Shown: positions 1 to 10,570, counted from the stretch's first letter. The stretch: 64,000 nt of DNA from Symbiodinium natans (GCA_905221605.1 CAJNDS010000325.1:1-64000), one strand, 5' to 3'. Made by a program: numbers and translations. Notes: generated from the sequence alone by a model not told the origin.

Positions 1-13
1 GGGGGGGGGGGGG
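1..13. other. Poly-G run at the window edge
   Basis: A run of 13 G opens the window inside an open minus-strand frame. It may be natural or an assembly edge. Confidence 0.4.
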
Positions 14-1221
14 AGGGACCCCGCACATCTACAATGAGCAAGAACAAACCCTGGCCGAACCAAACTGCAGCCAAGTGGCAGATACTCTTTCTTGCTGCCT
101 CGCAGAACCCAGCGCACATGCCCTTGTTCGGGGCCACCTCGCAGGATGGCATCGAGGTGGTTCAGACATCCTTTCAGCTTTTCCGGCAGCTTGGACATGT
201 AAATGTTGTGCGGCTGGGCGTATGCTGCCCCAAGCCTGATGATCGGGGAGGGGACAGAGGCGTCCTGTCGGTTGGCAAGTAGACTCGGCCATTGCCCACT
301 GGCGACATACCCGCCAAGCACGCGAGTCGCCAGGATGATTGAAACCTCCTTCCAACACTCTCCCTGGGCGTCGGCCGCAGGAATCTCGACGCCATTCTGG
401 GGCCCCAAAACCTTTTGGAAGGTTTCCGGCTCCACGCACACCCACACGAGCCGCTTGCAGTCCATGGCAACCTCCTGGCTTACGCCATTCAAGAACTCCG
501 AGGCACTGTAGAACACAGAACCTGCAAACGAAGATACCCGGGCCAGCTGCTTCTTCGCACGCGTCTTCAAATGGACACAGGAACCGAGGATGACGAATGT
601 GCAGGGTCCCGGGGCTAGTTCTTCCAACTGCTCGTGCAATTGTCTCATCTCTATCCTCTGGAGCTTCTCTTTGTCCTTTAGCACGTTCCTTTCATGCTCT
701 GACAACTTGGCGGCAATGCCATGACCGGGACCATGAACGAAGTCCTGTTTGAGCTCCGCAGCTTTTGCCTGAAGTATTGCCCGCAGCTTCTCTTGCTTAG
801 GAGAGGCACGCCGTCTTGCTGCGGAGTCAACGACTTGCTGAAGGTCTTCCAGACCTTCCTCGGCATCTGGCTGCTGCAGCGAACGCCGCTGTGCGTCCCG
901 CTGTCTCTGGAAAGACGCCAAGCCCTTGGATTTCAGCCTCGAGCAGAAGGACTTTCGTGGAAGTCGGTCCCGTCTCGTGTTCCGACCTTGCCCACCATAA
1001 AGCTTCCGGTACTTGTCCAGGATTTTGAAACCAAGACTGGATGGCTGGTAATTGCCCTTTGAGAAAAAAACCACCTTGTCCAGGTCCGGGCAGTCGCAGA
1101 AGACTTTCAGATAGCAATTCCTGTTTTCCTCTGACATACTGGCCTTGATGGAGCCTGCAAGACGGAGAACCGCCACAATCGCTTGCGCACAACTCAACGA
1201 GCATCGAACATGAACATGCGC
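1..1221 (-). CDS. Long exon, charged coiled-coil then globular region, runs off the edge
   Basis: After the acceptor CTGTTTTCAG at 1222 the minus frame stays open for about 400 codons to the window edge. It encodes a Cys-rich start (KVFCDCPDLDKVVFF), a basic stretch, a charged helix (LSEHERNVLKDKEKLQRIE) and a globular part (CTFVILGSCVHLKT, KRLVWVCVEPETFQ). No family was recognised. It may be the last part of the hAT-like gene or a separate gene. Confidence 0.6.
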
Positions 1222-4200
1222 CTGAAAACAGCCGCAGTGTGCTAAAGCTGGTCTCGATCTCCGAAGTGGCATCGAAGATTGCTAGCATGAAGCGAACCTG
1301 AGAACTCTGAAAATACCACGCGCACACACGCACAAACACACGCCCGTGCTCCAAGGAAATGCCATGTCACAGACTGTGGTCTCAGTGAAGGACGGCAGCT
1401 TTCAGTGATTTCAACCGATCAAAGCGCTGCATAGTCGTGGGCCAGTAGGCTCTCTCAGACCTGCGCACCACCCAACCCGCCTGCTCCACCTCACGCGCTA
1501 AACCTCTACTACCATATCTCGGCCAGCGCCTGGCAAGAAAGACCGCCGTGGGTCGTGCGACGAGGTACTCTTCGCGCAGCACGTGTGTGTCCAGCTGCAG
1601 CAGCTTGGCCAAAGGATCCAACACCTCGGGCCTTAGTGCGTGCAGGCTCGCGCAAGGCGCCACCGGCCAGGGAATGAGAGCAAGTTTGCCATTGCCGACT
1701 GACGAGGAACAGGGTGGAGTCTGATCTGTTGGCCGTCCACCAGACCACGTCGAAGGGGCTCAGAGCAGACCCAACACCAGCTTGATGCCAAGTCTCCACG
1801 GACTCGAGAAACAAGTCCGACACGTTCTTGATGGACCCCAATTCGGGCGCCAGCAGAGCAGCATACTCTTCGTCGGGCACGCCTGCGGTTTAGTTGAGGG
1901 TTTGGGGTTTAGGGTTTAAGAGTTTAGGGTTTAGGGTCTAGGGTCTAGGGTTTAGGGTTCGCGAGCCTTCAGAGTGAAACAATAGGCGACCATCCTGGTA
2001 CACGGCAATGTCCGAGCTGCTGCCTTGGGCAGCTTATTATCATGCGAATTGCAGACGCCCAAGCGTTCTCACAGCAAGAAGTTTTCTTATCATTGTAGGC
2101 TAAGATGCTCAAAGCTTTCATCTGCTGCTCGGCTATCTGAAGGTACCCGGACGTGTAATTGCTATTGAGAACCAGAGGCCGTTGGGCGGTGGAGCCGTCC
2201 AAGGACTTGAAGGCAAAGGTGCGATTGAGATCCTGTGTGAACCCAAGCAGTAATTCATTGGAACGCAGCATCCGCACAAGTGAGTCTACAGCGTCCTGCT
2301 TCAGATTCTCGCACAACCTGGAGCAGTTGGATATGCGAGCTGTGGAAGAGGTCGGCGCGGACTCTGACTTTGCGGCGCCCCTGTCGTACTCATGAACGAA
2401 TGGAGACACCAAGCTGAGCCACTCCGTCGTCAGTGCAAGCAGCCGAATGTTGCTGGGCGTCAGTACCTCGCCGTCAGAGTCATGTTCCCGGACAGAGCCC
2501 TAGTACTACGGACAAACAAGAGCCAACCGGCATACATCATACGCTGTCAGGTTGCAGCTAGAAGTTTCACAGCCCACGCTGATTTATCGTTCTTCAATGC
2601 TGCCAGGTCCAAGAGAAATCGAACAACCGAAGAGATGCACAATATCAATTTCTGCAGACAGTTCGTGCAACTGTCAAACCTTTGAGCCGCGTAATGAGCG
2701 CTCATCTGCGGACCCAGAACACAATCAAGCTGGGATTGCACCTTCTCGCTGAACTGTGCTAACAACTTGTGAGAGTTGCCAATGGCCCTGCAGAAACCGC
2801 CCGGGTCCTTGCTGTTTTGTGACGACAAACGCATAACGAACTCATCTAGCAGGATTTTGATGTTCCCGTCGCTCTTCAGGGAGTTTTCCAAGCTTCGCTG
2901 CGCCGAGTGCAGCCGGCATCTTGTGGACAGCTTCAAGGAAGGCAACACACCCTTGGCCTTGGCTGCGAGGCTGGTACACGCTGCTGGCGGTGAACCGCTT
3001 CCATCTGAGCCTGTGGCGGCAGCAAAGCGCCCAGCCAGTCCCTCAGCTTTTTCGCCATCCACAGTGTACACCTGCAAAGGTGCGCGCATGGCCCACAGAA
3101 CTGCAGGAGACCCTGGACTTCGGTCCTGGAAGAGCTTTGCGAAGGACTCATGGTTGTCCGGGCTGAACTTCTGCAAAACTCTCCCCATGTGCTCCACTTT
3201 TCCGAGCGAGGGCACGGTATTGCACGTGTTCTGCGCAAGCAACATTACTATTGACATGCCTGCCTTGACGCCGTGGCACTTTGAGAGCGCCAACATGCGG
3301 TGATGAACCTGGCTTCGACGCCTACCAATTATTCACATACAACTGCAACAAGTATGCCACTGAACAGCGGCGCCTGGTACTTGTGGTCCACAAGTCTCAT
3401 CTTCACACACAAGGAATCTTTGCTGACGTCCTGACCCACAGGACGTCAGCCTGTGACCAGCCTCTGACTGTTTCTCAGCACAGCGTTCAGACTCAACCGC
3501 CTCGGCCCAGCCAGCGGACTTGCACTTCGCGGCCAGCCTGCGGTCCTGAATCAGCACGCAAGCCCAAATGAGACACACACACACACACACAGAGACACAC
3601 ACACACACACAGAGACACACACACACACACACAGAGACACACACACACACACACACACACACACCCACCCACCCACCCACCCACCCACCCACGCACGCAC
3701 GCACGCACGCACGCAAGCACGCCCGCCCGCCCGCCCGCCCGCCCACCCACCCACACACACACACACACACGTCTACGCAACGGGCCACTGCCGGGCCTCG
3801 TCCCACAGCACCTCTGCAACTGTCCTGATGATTCGCGCGTGCTCGGTCGCGCAGGAGCGACCCGCAGGAAAGTTCCTGCAATCGGCTCGCCCCGCCAGTT
3901 CGCACCGAGCTTCGTAGGACCTACCCTGCGCGCTGCTAGGCATCCGCAGGACTTCAAGCGCCAGGCGCACTTGCGCTGGTGTCGGCACTGCCTTGTCCTC
4001 CTCGCTCCCCCCGGGCGATGCAGCTGGCTGTCCCAGCTTCTCCAAGCTCCGAATGTGCCCATCCGACTCTCCGTGACGCCGAAGATCCTCCAGCTGCAGC
4101 ATACCCCCGAACCGGGTCATAGGCACCTCGCACAGAGATATAAAGCAAGGAGGAGCGAGTCCAAAGCCGTGCGACACATTTCCTAAAGTAGCGCATGTCG

Positions 4201-5017
4201 TTTTAGTGACCAAAACCGCGCGACACATTTCCTAAAGTAGTTAGTGTCGTTTTGAGTGACCAAAACCGGGCGACACATTTCCTAAAGTAGTTAGTGTCGT
4301 TTGAGTGACCAAAACCGGGCGCCACTTTTCCTAAAGTAGTTTGTGTCGTTTTAGTGAGCAAAGCCGGGCGACACATTTCCTAAAGTTGTTTGTGTCGTTT
4401 TAGTGACCAAAGCCGGGCGACACATTTCCTAAAGTAGTTTGTGTCGTTTGAGTGATCCAAGCCGGGCGACACATTTCCTAAAGTAGTTCGTGTCGTTTTA
4501 GTGACCAAAGCCGGGCGACACATTTCCTGAAGTAGTTTCTGTCGTTTTAGTGACCAAAGCCGGGCGACACATTTCCTAAAGTTGTTTCTGTCGTTTTAGT
4601 GACCAAAGCCGGGCGACACATTTCCTAAAGTTGTTAGTAGTCGTGTTGTATTACAATTTACCTTTGTTTAATCTCTCTCTCTGTCTGTCTGTCTCCCTTG
4701 CTATGCTTTTGTGGAAAGAACAAAAAGATGCAGAAACACCCTTCCGAAAGACAGCACACACCTCGTATTGGGCTGCACCCTTCTTCATTTGGACAAAGGC
4801 CGATCCAGATGCAGCCGGGTTGTCACAAGCATCTCTGCAAACTGCGCACCCCAATCCCCATGGCTTGTTGCTGTCGCTCTCCACCAGCCACGTGGCGGTG
4901 CCCCCGGAGCTGGTAGAATAAACAAGTTTCTTTTGCCAGGAAGCAGCATGCTTGATGTACTTGCAGCGGTTGCACCGCTTGATGCACAGCTTTGCCTCAG
5001 GTTTCGTAGCGTTACAA
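1..5017 (-). CDS. Multi-exon gene, hAT-transposase-like / zinc-finger-like protein, partial
   Basis: On the minus strand a chain of open segments reads as one protein: exons at about 5017-4762, 4126-3790, 3308-2550, 2499-2080, 1881-1382 and 1221-1. The first two join in phase and give a C-x2-C pair (GLGCAVC) followed by LRRHGESDGHIRSL (H-x7-H), the layout of TTF/hAT-type zinc fingers. Later exons contain an RFDS segment and helical blocks like those of transposase-derived proteins. The family call rests on motif memory and is tentative. No catalytic DDE residues were identified. The true first exon is unresolved. A probable frameshift near 1698 may mean decay. The gene runs off the left edge, and part of it could instead be a second gene. 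Confidence 0.5.
1382..1881 (-). pseudogene. Exon of the hAT-like gene with an apparent frameshift
   Basis: The acceptor ACCGCAG at 1882 sits right beside CCCTAAA-like units. One frame reads VPDEEYAALLAPELGS through SDSTLFLVS. From about 1698 the protein-like reading continues in another frame as GNGKLALIPWPVAPC through HLREEYLVARPTAV-type sequence to a stop at 1382. The junction looks like a single indel, although a very short intron using the AG at 1699 cannot be excluded. Confidence 0.5.
1886..1958. repeat. Telomere-like tract in an intron
   Basis: TTTAGGG units with variants (TCTAGGG, TTTGGGG) lie between two exons of the minus-strand gene. Sense-strand CCCTAAA ends 5 bases before the acceptor at 1882. 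Confidence 0.7.
2080..2499 (-). CDS. Exon of the hAT-like gene
   Basis: It begins after the acceptor GTACTAG at 2500 with GSVREHDSDGEVLTPS and stays open through NSNYTSGYLQIAEQQ. The 3' border is unclear because two frames remain open below 2090. The following intron carries a telomere-like tract at 1886-1958. Confidence 0.5.
2550..3308 (-). CDS. Large central exon of the hAT-like gene
   Basis: About 250 codons are open after an acceptor GAAGCCAG at 3309, beginning VHHRMLALSKCHG. It contains a Lys/Ser-rich middle and the segment AAQRFDSCTNCLQKL, reminiscent of transposase-derived proteins. The donor is not resolved. A TGA ends the frame at 2547. Confidence 0.6.
3571..3770. repeat. Compound microsatellite (CA, CCCA, CGCA, CGCC)
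   Basis: CA runs broken by AGAGA, then CCCA, CGCA and CGCC runs, then CA again. The Gly/Val/Cys-rich or Thr/His-rich frames crossing it are repeat translations, not proteins. Confidence 0.95.
3790..4126 (-). CDS. Exon with H-x7-H motif
   Basis: It starts after the acceptor GCGAG at 4128-4127 and encodes MLQLEDLRRHGESDGHIRS, then a helical tail ending near WDEAR. The 3' end is not defined. A stop lies about 16 bases further on, so a donor must precede it. Directly downstream is the CA/CCCA microsatellite. Confidence 0.55.
4172..4640. repeat. 49-bp minisatellite, about 10 copies, inside an intron
   Basis: Units start at 4172, 4221, 4271, 4320, 4369, 4418, 4467, 4516, 4565 and 4614. Each holds CGACACA and, about 15 bases on, TGTGTCG in the better-kept copies, so each can fold into a 7-bp hairpin. 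The array lies in the intron 4127-4761 of the minus-strand gene. Confidence 0.9.
4762..5017 (-). CDS. Exon with C-x2-C zinc-finger half
   Basis: The frame is open from an acceptor TTTTCAG at 5020-5018 to a GAG|GTGTGT donor at 4762/4761. It encodes a Cys-rich stretch (CIKRCNRCKYIKHAASW) and a WLVESDSNKPWGLGCAVC segment. Spliced to the exon starting at 4126 it reads QYE-VPMTRFGG without a break. The same GAGGTG occurs at both junctions, as is common in dinoflagellate introns. Confidence 0.6.
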
Positions 5018-5166
5018 CTGAAAATGCCACATTAACTTAGAACCCGAGACCAGTACACTCCCGTGCTTCTCCAGACATCTCTTCGCATGTGCACCTGCAG
5101 GTGCACCGGACGTGCAAACAAGTATCAATAAAAGCAAGGCTTCAACTCGAGCTTTACTGACCTTAC

Positions 5167-5203
5167 CCGCGCCTTCTGGACTGTGACCCCGCACAGATGC
5201 CAT
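5167..5203 (-). CDS. Candidate first exon of the hAT-like gene
   Basis: ATG at 5203 begins MASVRGHSPEGA and runs into a GGGTAAGG donor-like site near 5166. Joining it to the exon at 5017 gives the wrong phase with the obvious sites, so the link is unproven. Read through, the frame resembles a signal peptide, probably by chance. Confidence 0.25.
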
Positions 5204-5235
5204 CTCGCTGAGGTCACGGAATCAGGTGTCTCAAC

Positions 5236-5522
5236 GTATGAAAGGTCCAATGTTAATTGCATAAGCGCCACATTAGAAGCGTTTTGTCGCAGCTTCTGGT
5301 TTAGGGTTTAGGTTTCCGGGTTTATATGATAAGGTTCCCATGTAGTTCAGGCATTCGAGGGTTACAAGAGAAGCCTTGCACATGGCTTTGGAATTCTGGG
5401 ACCCCAGCGGCTTCAGTAGACTCGCGCTCAGGGAAGCTAAGTTGGCGATCACCCTAAACCCTAAACCCTAGACCCTAAACCCCTAAACCCTAAACCCTAA
5501 ACCCTAAACCCTAAACCCTAAA
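5236..5522. repeat. Shared upstream block, copy 1
   Basis: The sequence from TATGAAAGGTCCA through GGCGATCACCCTAAACCC matches 7825-8065 in the same orientation with small differences. It lies just upstream of the minus-strand gene ending near 5017-5203. It may carry promoter signals or be a chance duplicate. No core promoter motif was recognised. Confidence 0.7.
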
Positions 5523-5775
5523 CCCGACAAGACCCAAGGGCCTCAATCCCGTGGGCCTGCTGATGGAGTGGCGACCTGCCGGAGGGCCTGCTAACGCAGC
5601 GGCGACCTGCCGGAGGGAGCTCTTGTGGGCACGAGGGTTAAGGGCTCCAAAGAGTTCGGGCTTGGGGTTGAGGTTCTTTTGTTAGGGCTGCGTGAGGAGC
5701 TACACTCGAAAGGGTTGGAGTTTAGCCAGGGCTAACCGAACCCAATCCCTAGACCCTTTAAACCCTAAACCTTCA
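5523..5775. repeat. Duplicated block B, copy 1
   Basis: GACAAGACCCAAGGGCCTCA through CCAATCCCTAGACCC recurs at 6108-6355 in the same direction, with a short deletion in copy 2. Its first part also follows the upstream block near 8065. No reading frame of interest. Confidence 0.75.
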
Positions 5776-6107
5776 AGGCCAGGAAAAAGAGATATCGTAT
5801 GCGTTTCATTACGAGCAGCTCACACAATAACCCCTTCATCCTTCACAGTGTAAGACCCCATCAGACAAAAGCATGGCTTTCAGGCACCAAACAAGCCCCT
5901 GAATGGTGAAAGACAAGCCCCTACAGCTCCCAGCCCCAATCCTTCAGGCCCCCCCAGCCTCCCAGTCCCCCCCCCCACCCCCCCCCACCCCCCCAGCCCC
6001 ACCCGACAAAACCTCCCCAAATTTCAGCAAAAGCAAGAAACAAAACCCGGCAAATCCCGACAAAACTCCGGACACAAACTAAATACAATTTCTATAAACC
6101 CCTAAAC

Positions 6108-6355
6108 CTCCTGACAAGACCCAAGGGCCTCAATCCCGTGGGCCTGCTGATGGAGCGGCTGCTGACGCAGCGGCGACCTGCCGGAGGGAGCTCTTGTGGG
6201 CTCGAGGGTTAAGGGCTCCAAAGAGTTCGGGCTTGGGGTTGAGGTTCTTTTGTTAGGGTTGCGTGAGGAGCTACACTCGAAAGGGTTCGAATTTAGCCAG
6301 GGCTAACCCTAAAACCAAAAACCCAATCCCTAGACCCTTTAAACCCTAAACCCTT
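6108..6355. repeat. Duplicated block B, copy 2
   Basis: Direct copy of 5523-5775. It lies between the 3' end of the HMG-kinase gene and copy 1. The stretch 5776-6107 between the copies holds only C-rich, telomere-like text. Confidence 0.75.
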
Positions 6356-6536
6356 TCAAGTTTAAACCCCAAACCCTGAAGGCTATAAGACCTCTGATTG
6401 GTGCGGTTATTACAATTATATTTAGTTTCAAGGGTGAGCGCCTCGGGTCTTGGGGTTAGCGCTTGGCATTCATGTTGGGTTTATCTGTGTCCAAGGCAGG
6501 AAGAACGACAGGTCCTCTAGGCCAGCCCTAGTACTG

Positions 6537-7748
6537 TTACTGCTGGCACAACTTCTGCTGCAGCGGGCGATTCTTCAAGAACTCCTCAACCAGCATTCTG
6601 CTGTCAGACACATGCCGCATGAACAAGTGACACACATAACGAGTATCCTGGGGCATCGAGCTCATGGCTGGAACACGCTTGTCAAGCTCCTGGAAATCAG
6701 ACACCGTCGCATCAAAACTCCAAATCTGTTCCATGTCTGTAAAGGGATGTGTGCCAGCGAAGCATTCCATCAGTGTGACCCCGTATGCCCAACTCTCTGA
6801 CCGTCTGGATGGAGTTGCACCTCGCCAGACCTCCGGTGGTCGGTAGAGCCCAGTGTACGCGGCCGTGTCCTGTGATTGCGCTGCCAGCGCAGCCTCCGCC
6901 TGACACAAGGTCAGTCTTCCAAGCTTCAGGGTGCAATCCTGCTCGTTCCAGAATGCCGCATGCGGCCTCAAGTCCAGGTGCAAGAGTTGCAGTCCGTGCA
7001 GCTGCGTCACCGCGAGCGCCAACTGCGCAGCCATTGCCTGCAGCTTGTGGCCCCTCAGCGGACCAGATCTTGTCAGCACGTCGCTCAGCCGAGGCAACTT
7101 CTCAAAGACGATGCATTTCACCGGATCGTTGCAAATGATGGCCTGCTGCACACGCAAGAAGACATCACAATTCCATGCATCGTTTTCTTCCGCCCGCCAG
7201 AGCTGCTGCAAGATGCCTACTTCATGTCGGAAGTCCGCCTGAGACTCATAAACCACTGCAGCAGATTCGAAACGAAGATCCTTGTGCAGTGCAGCATAGG
7301 CAGCCACGGACGTTCCTCTCCACAAGACCGTGTCCAGGAGCTCATACTCGCCTATGCTTGAGCCAGGTCCATGCTGAGGTTGGCCGTTCGCCCCTCCAGA
7401 CATGAGTTGCTCCTTCGCTCGAGCAAACGCGGCTTCCTCCTCCTTGGCCCTCTTCTGGTATGGCTCTTGGCCCTTTTTGCCCAAGCGCTTCCACTCGTCT
7501 CCGATGCGGTCGAATGCCAGACGTTGTGGACGTTTCTGATCTGCTGACCCCGAGGCCTCTTGCTCTCGCTTGACATCGTCCTGAATCCGTGCGTACTGCT
7601 CTGACACGAAGATTGCATAAGGTGTTCTTTTTTTCGGAAGAAACTGTTTGACAGCCTTGTCGGCGGCCTTTTTGGCAGCCTTTTTCGCAGCAGCAGATTC
7701 CGGCTTTTTTGGAGAGGCCGGGTCAGATTTAGACCCCTTGGGTGGCAT
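6537..7748 (-). CDS. HMG-box protein fused to a degenerate protein kinase domain
   Basis: Intronless, 403 aa. Residues 1-37 are Lys/Ala/Pro-rich, like a histone tail or nuclear signal. Residues 38-115 fit an HMG box (KKRTPYAIFVSEQYARI, then RIGDEWKRLGKKGQEPYQKR), a DNA-bending domain. Residues 134-395 follow the protein kinase fold: a Glu in helix C (E176), HLDLRPHAAF in place of HRDLKPxN (D259 kept, Asn replaced by A264), RLT at 278-280 where DFG belongs, PPE at 304-306 and SESWAYG at 317-323. The glycine loop is poor, and the VAIK Lys appears to be V166/Y167. It is therefore probably a pseudokinase acting as a scaffold on chromatin, with activity unlikely but untested. HMG-kinase fusion is unusual. 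ATG at 7748 gives the full basic tail. Confidence 0.85.
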   Translation of the reverse strand: MPPKGSKSDPASPKKPESAAAKKAAKKAADKAVKQFLPKKRTPYAIFVSEQYARIQDDVKREQEASGSADQKRPQRLAFDRIGDEWKRLGKKGQEPYQKRAKEEEAAFARAKEQLMSGGANGQPQHGPGSSIGEYELLDTVLWRGTSVAAYAALHKDLRFESAAVVYESQADFRHEVGILQQLWRAEENDAWNCDVFLRVQQAIICNDPVKCIVFEKLPRLSDVLTRSGPLRGHKLQAMAAQLALAVTQLHGLQLLHLDLRPHAAFWNEQDCTLKLGRLTLCQAEAALAAQSQDTAAYTGLYRPPEVWRGATPSRRSESWAYGVTLMECFAGTHPFTDMEQIWSFDATVSDFQELDKRVPAMSSMPQDTRYVCHLFMRHVSDSRMLVEEFLKNRPLQQKLCQQ

Positions 7749-7822
7749 GGCAGCGAAGAAGATGGCCGATCTAGGCAGCCACCATGTTTCTTCTACGACA
7801 ATTGCAAGACAGGAGTTCTCTG

Positions 7823-8065
7823 TATGAAAGGTCCACTGTTAATTGCATAAGCACCACATTAGAAGCGTTTTGTCGCAGCTTCTGGTTTAGGGTTTAGGTT
7901 TCCGGGTTTATATGATAAGGTTTCCATGTAGTTTAGGCAGTCGAGGGTTACAAGAGAAGCCTTGCACATGGCTTTGAAATTCCCCCAGCGGCTTGAGTAG
8001 CAGAGTCATGCTGAGGGAAGTTTAGTTGGCGATCACCCTAACCCCTAAACCCTAAACCCTAAACC
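7823..8065. repeat. Shared upstream block, copy 2
   Basis: It begins 75 bases upstream of the HMG-kinase ATG and matches 5236-5522 (TATGAAAGGTCCA, GCATAAGC, GCGTTTTGTCGCAGCTTCTG). It is therefore upstream of two unrelated minus-strand genes at a similar distance. Confidence 0.7.
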
Positions 8066-9600
8066 CGACAAGACCCAAGGGCCACAATCCCGCGGGCCTG
8101 CTGATGGAGTGGCGACCTGCCGGACGGCCCGCTGATGCAGCGGCGACCTTTAGGATGTCATTATGAAAGCCCGAGGCACCGCAAACCTCTTACAACCAAT
8201 TGCTATCGACCCTTTGGCCTTAAAACAAAAACTCAACCCCAAACTCTAAGCTTGAGTGACCGCCCGCCAAACATACCCCGAAACATACCCTGAATCATAG
8301 CCTTAGAGTTAAGGTTTGGGTTTTCTATTTAAAAGTTCCCTCTGCCCTAAACCAAAACACTACTGGTTCCAGTTATAGGGTCTGCCGGTCGTTTGGGGGG
8401 TTTAGGGCTTAGGGTTTAGGGTTTAGGATTTAGGGGTTAGGGTTTGGCTTAAATTCGGCTGGGGGCTATTAGGGCTAAGACCCTCGAATCCTGAGACCCT
8501 GAGACCCCAACATCCTAAGGCCCCAAGATCCCCAACGCCAGACCTCAACCCTTATGACCCGACGAGGTGCGCCATCCTGCGCTGGGTCCGACGACCTGCG
8601 AAGAACTCCGCCACGATGTATCTGCCGAGGGAGTTTAGGGTTTCGGGTTAGGGTTTAGGGTTTCGGGGTTTGGGTCCCTAAGCCCTGGCCCGAAACCCTT
8701 AAGACTCTCAACTCCGCAGGATTCAGGTCGCTCCTTTGTAGGGGGGGGGGGTTTGTTGGGAGGGCTTTCATGAAGGGCTTTGGGTTTCGGACGGTCTAGG
8801 GTTTAGGGCTTAGGAGGGTTTAGGGTTTAGGTTTGTTCCTGGCGTGACTTTTCAAAGAAGTTGCAAAAGGACCCCCAAACCTTCCAACGGCCCCCCCCCC
8901 CACCACCCCAACCCTGGCACCCGCAGAAACCCTGGACAGGGTTTAGGGCACCTTACAAAGGGCTTGGGGGTTTAAAGTACATAATTCTGCGGGGTTCCCT
9001 GGACAGGGTTTAGGGCACCTTACAAAGGGCTTGGGGGTTTGAAGTACACAATTCTGCAGGGTTCAAGAATTTTAGTTTAGGGTTCTAGCTCCGAAACCCT
9101 AGACCCAATACCTCAAACCCGACATTAAAACCTGCAGGGTTTTGGGTTTAAATTAGACCTCCCCGTCAAACCCCTGGAAAACCTAAACCCCTAGGGAGGG
9201 CAGCGACCTGAACGGTCACCACACCCCCCGGCAGCTGCCTGATCGGCAACCACGCACCCTAAACCCTATAAACCCAAAACCACACCTCCCGGCGTCTAGG
9301 TGGATCCCAGACCAATTAACTGAAACACACACCGAGCCCTACATTTCAACTCCTAAACCTAAACCCGAAACCCTAGAAGGCGGCAGCGCGGGGGCGAGCT
9401 CCTTGTGCCTAAACCCTGACTAAACCCTCAGCCAAAATCCTAAAAACCTCCAACCCTTGTCAACCGGATGGCGATGGCAGCTAAACCCTACACCGAACCC
9501 TTGCCCCTGACCCCTTCACCGCACCCGGGCTGCGGTGCCTGGGCTGCGGTGCCTGGATGCCTCTGGGCTGAAGCACTGTGCGAAGTTATTACGTCTACAT
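8066..9600. repeat. Degenerate telomere-like region with duplicated islands
   Basis: CCCTAAA/TTTAGGG units with many substitutions. Unique islands at 8246-8490 and 9168-9275 recur at 17553-18000 and 18003-18108. The island at 8565-8640 recurs inverted at 17225-17300. No convincing exon was seen. Confidence 0.7.
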
Positions 9601-9776
9601 TTGAGATTAAAACGAACTAGATCCTAGTGTAAGACACGATTTAGCGCATTATATCTAAGTTTTAGATCAAAACAATATAAATCCTAGTTCAAAATCAATT
9701 ATCTTTGACAATGCAGATATTGTCAATACCCACGCTGCACCTGAATGCTTGTTCCAGGTAAGGTTGTTTAAAGCCC

Positions 9777-10110
9777 CACGTCTCCTGTAGCTACGAGGTT
9801 TATGTTTACGTTGAAATCAGAACGATTTGAATTCTGTCCGTCAGGATGTAAATTATTTTATCTAAGATTTAGATCAAAGTAAGATAGAGCCTGGTCTAAA
9901 TGTGGGATTTAGCTGGTTAATCTAGAATCTATATAAAATTGATCTAAATGCTGGTCTAAATTTAGGATTCAGCTTGCTGATGTAGAATCTATATGAAACT
10001 TATCTAGATCCTAGTCTAAAGTCAGGATTCAGCTTTTTGATCTAGAATCTATTTAAAATTGATCTAGATATTAGTCTAGAGTTAGGATTCAGCCCATTAT
10101 GGATCTAACG
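9777..10110. repeat. AT-rich 60-bp tandem array, copy 1
   Basis: TAGAATCTATAT..GATCTA..CTAGTCTAAA..GGATTCAGCTT units repeat every 60 bases (TAGAATCT at 9923, 9983, 10043). The lead-in CACGTCTC..GTAGCTACG..GATTTGAA is shared with 10287. Much lower GC than the surroundings. Confidence 0.85.
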
Positions 10111-10286
10111 CTAGATTGAATGCTTGCTTGGTGGAAAGGGAAACCCTGCGCAGCACACCAATGACAGCCTGAACCCTAAACCTTGAACCCTAAACCTTGG
10201 GCCTGAGGTGTCTCCTTGCGGTAGTTGCGGTGTCCTCCACGTGGGGGTTTGGACACAATGTCTAGATGGATCCTAGGAAAGCCTCA

Positions 10287-10570
10287 CGTCTCACGTAGCT
10301 ACGGGGTTCATATTTACGTTGAAGTCAAAACGATTTGAAATCTAGTCCGTCAGGCTGTAGATTATTCTGCATACGTTTTAGATCAAATTGATATAAATCC
10401 TAGTCTAAATGTGGGATTCAACTTGTTGATCTAGAATCTATATAAAATTGATCTAATCCTAGTCTAAATTGAGGATTCAGCTTGTTGATGTAGAATCTAT
10501 ATGAAACTGATCTACATCCTAGTCTAAAGTCAGGATTCAGCTTGTTGATCTAGAATCTATATATTGTCAA
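10287..10570. repeat. AT-rich 60-bp tandem array, copy 2
   Basis: Same lead-in and same 60-bp unit as 9777-10110, in the same orientation, so the whole segment was duplicated. Confidence 0.85.

Noticed and set aside
3333-3905. Cys/Val/Gly-rich and Thr/His-rich proteins
   Set aside because: They cross the CA/CCCA/CGCA microsatellite and are low-complexity artefacts.
4172-4640. CRISPR-like array
   Set aside because: The units are head-to-tail without unique spacers, so it is a minisatellite in a eukaryotic intron.
5012-5203. 63-aa secreted peptide with signal sequence
   Set aside because: The hydrophobic part lies in what looks like an intron, after a GGGTAAGG donor-like site and before the acceptor at 5018.
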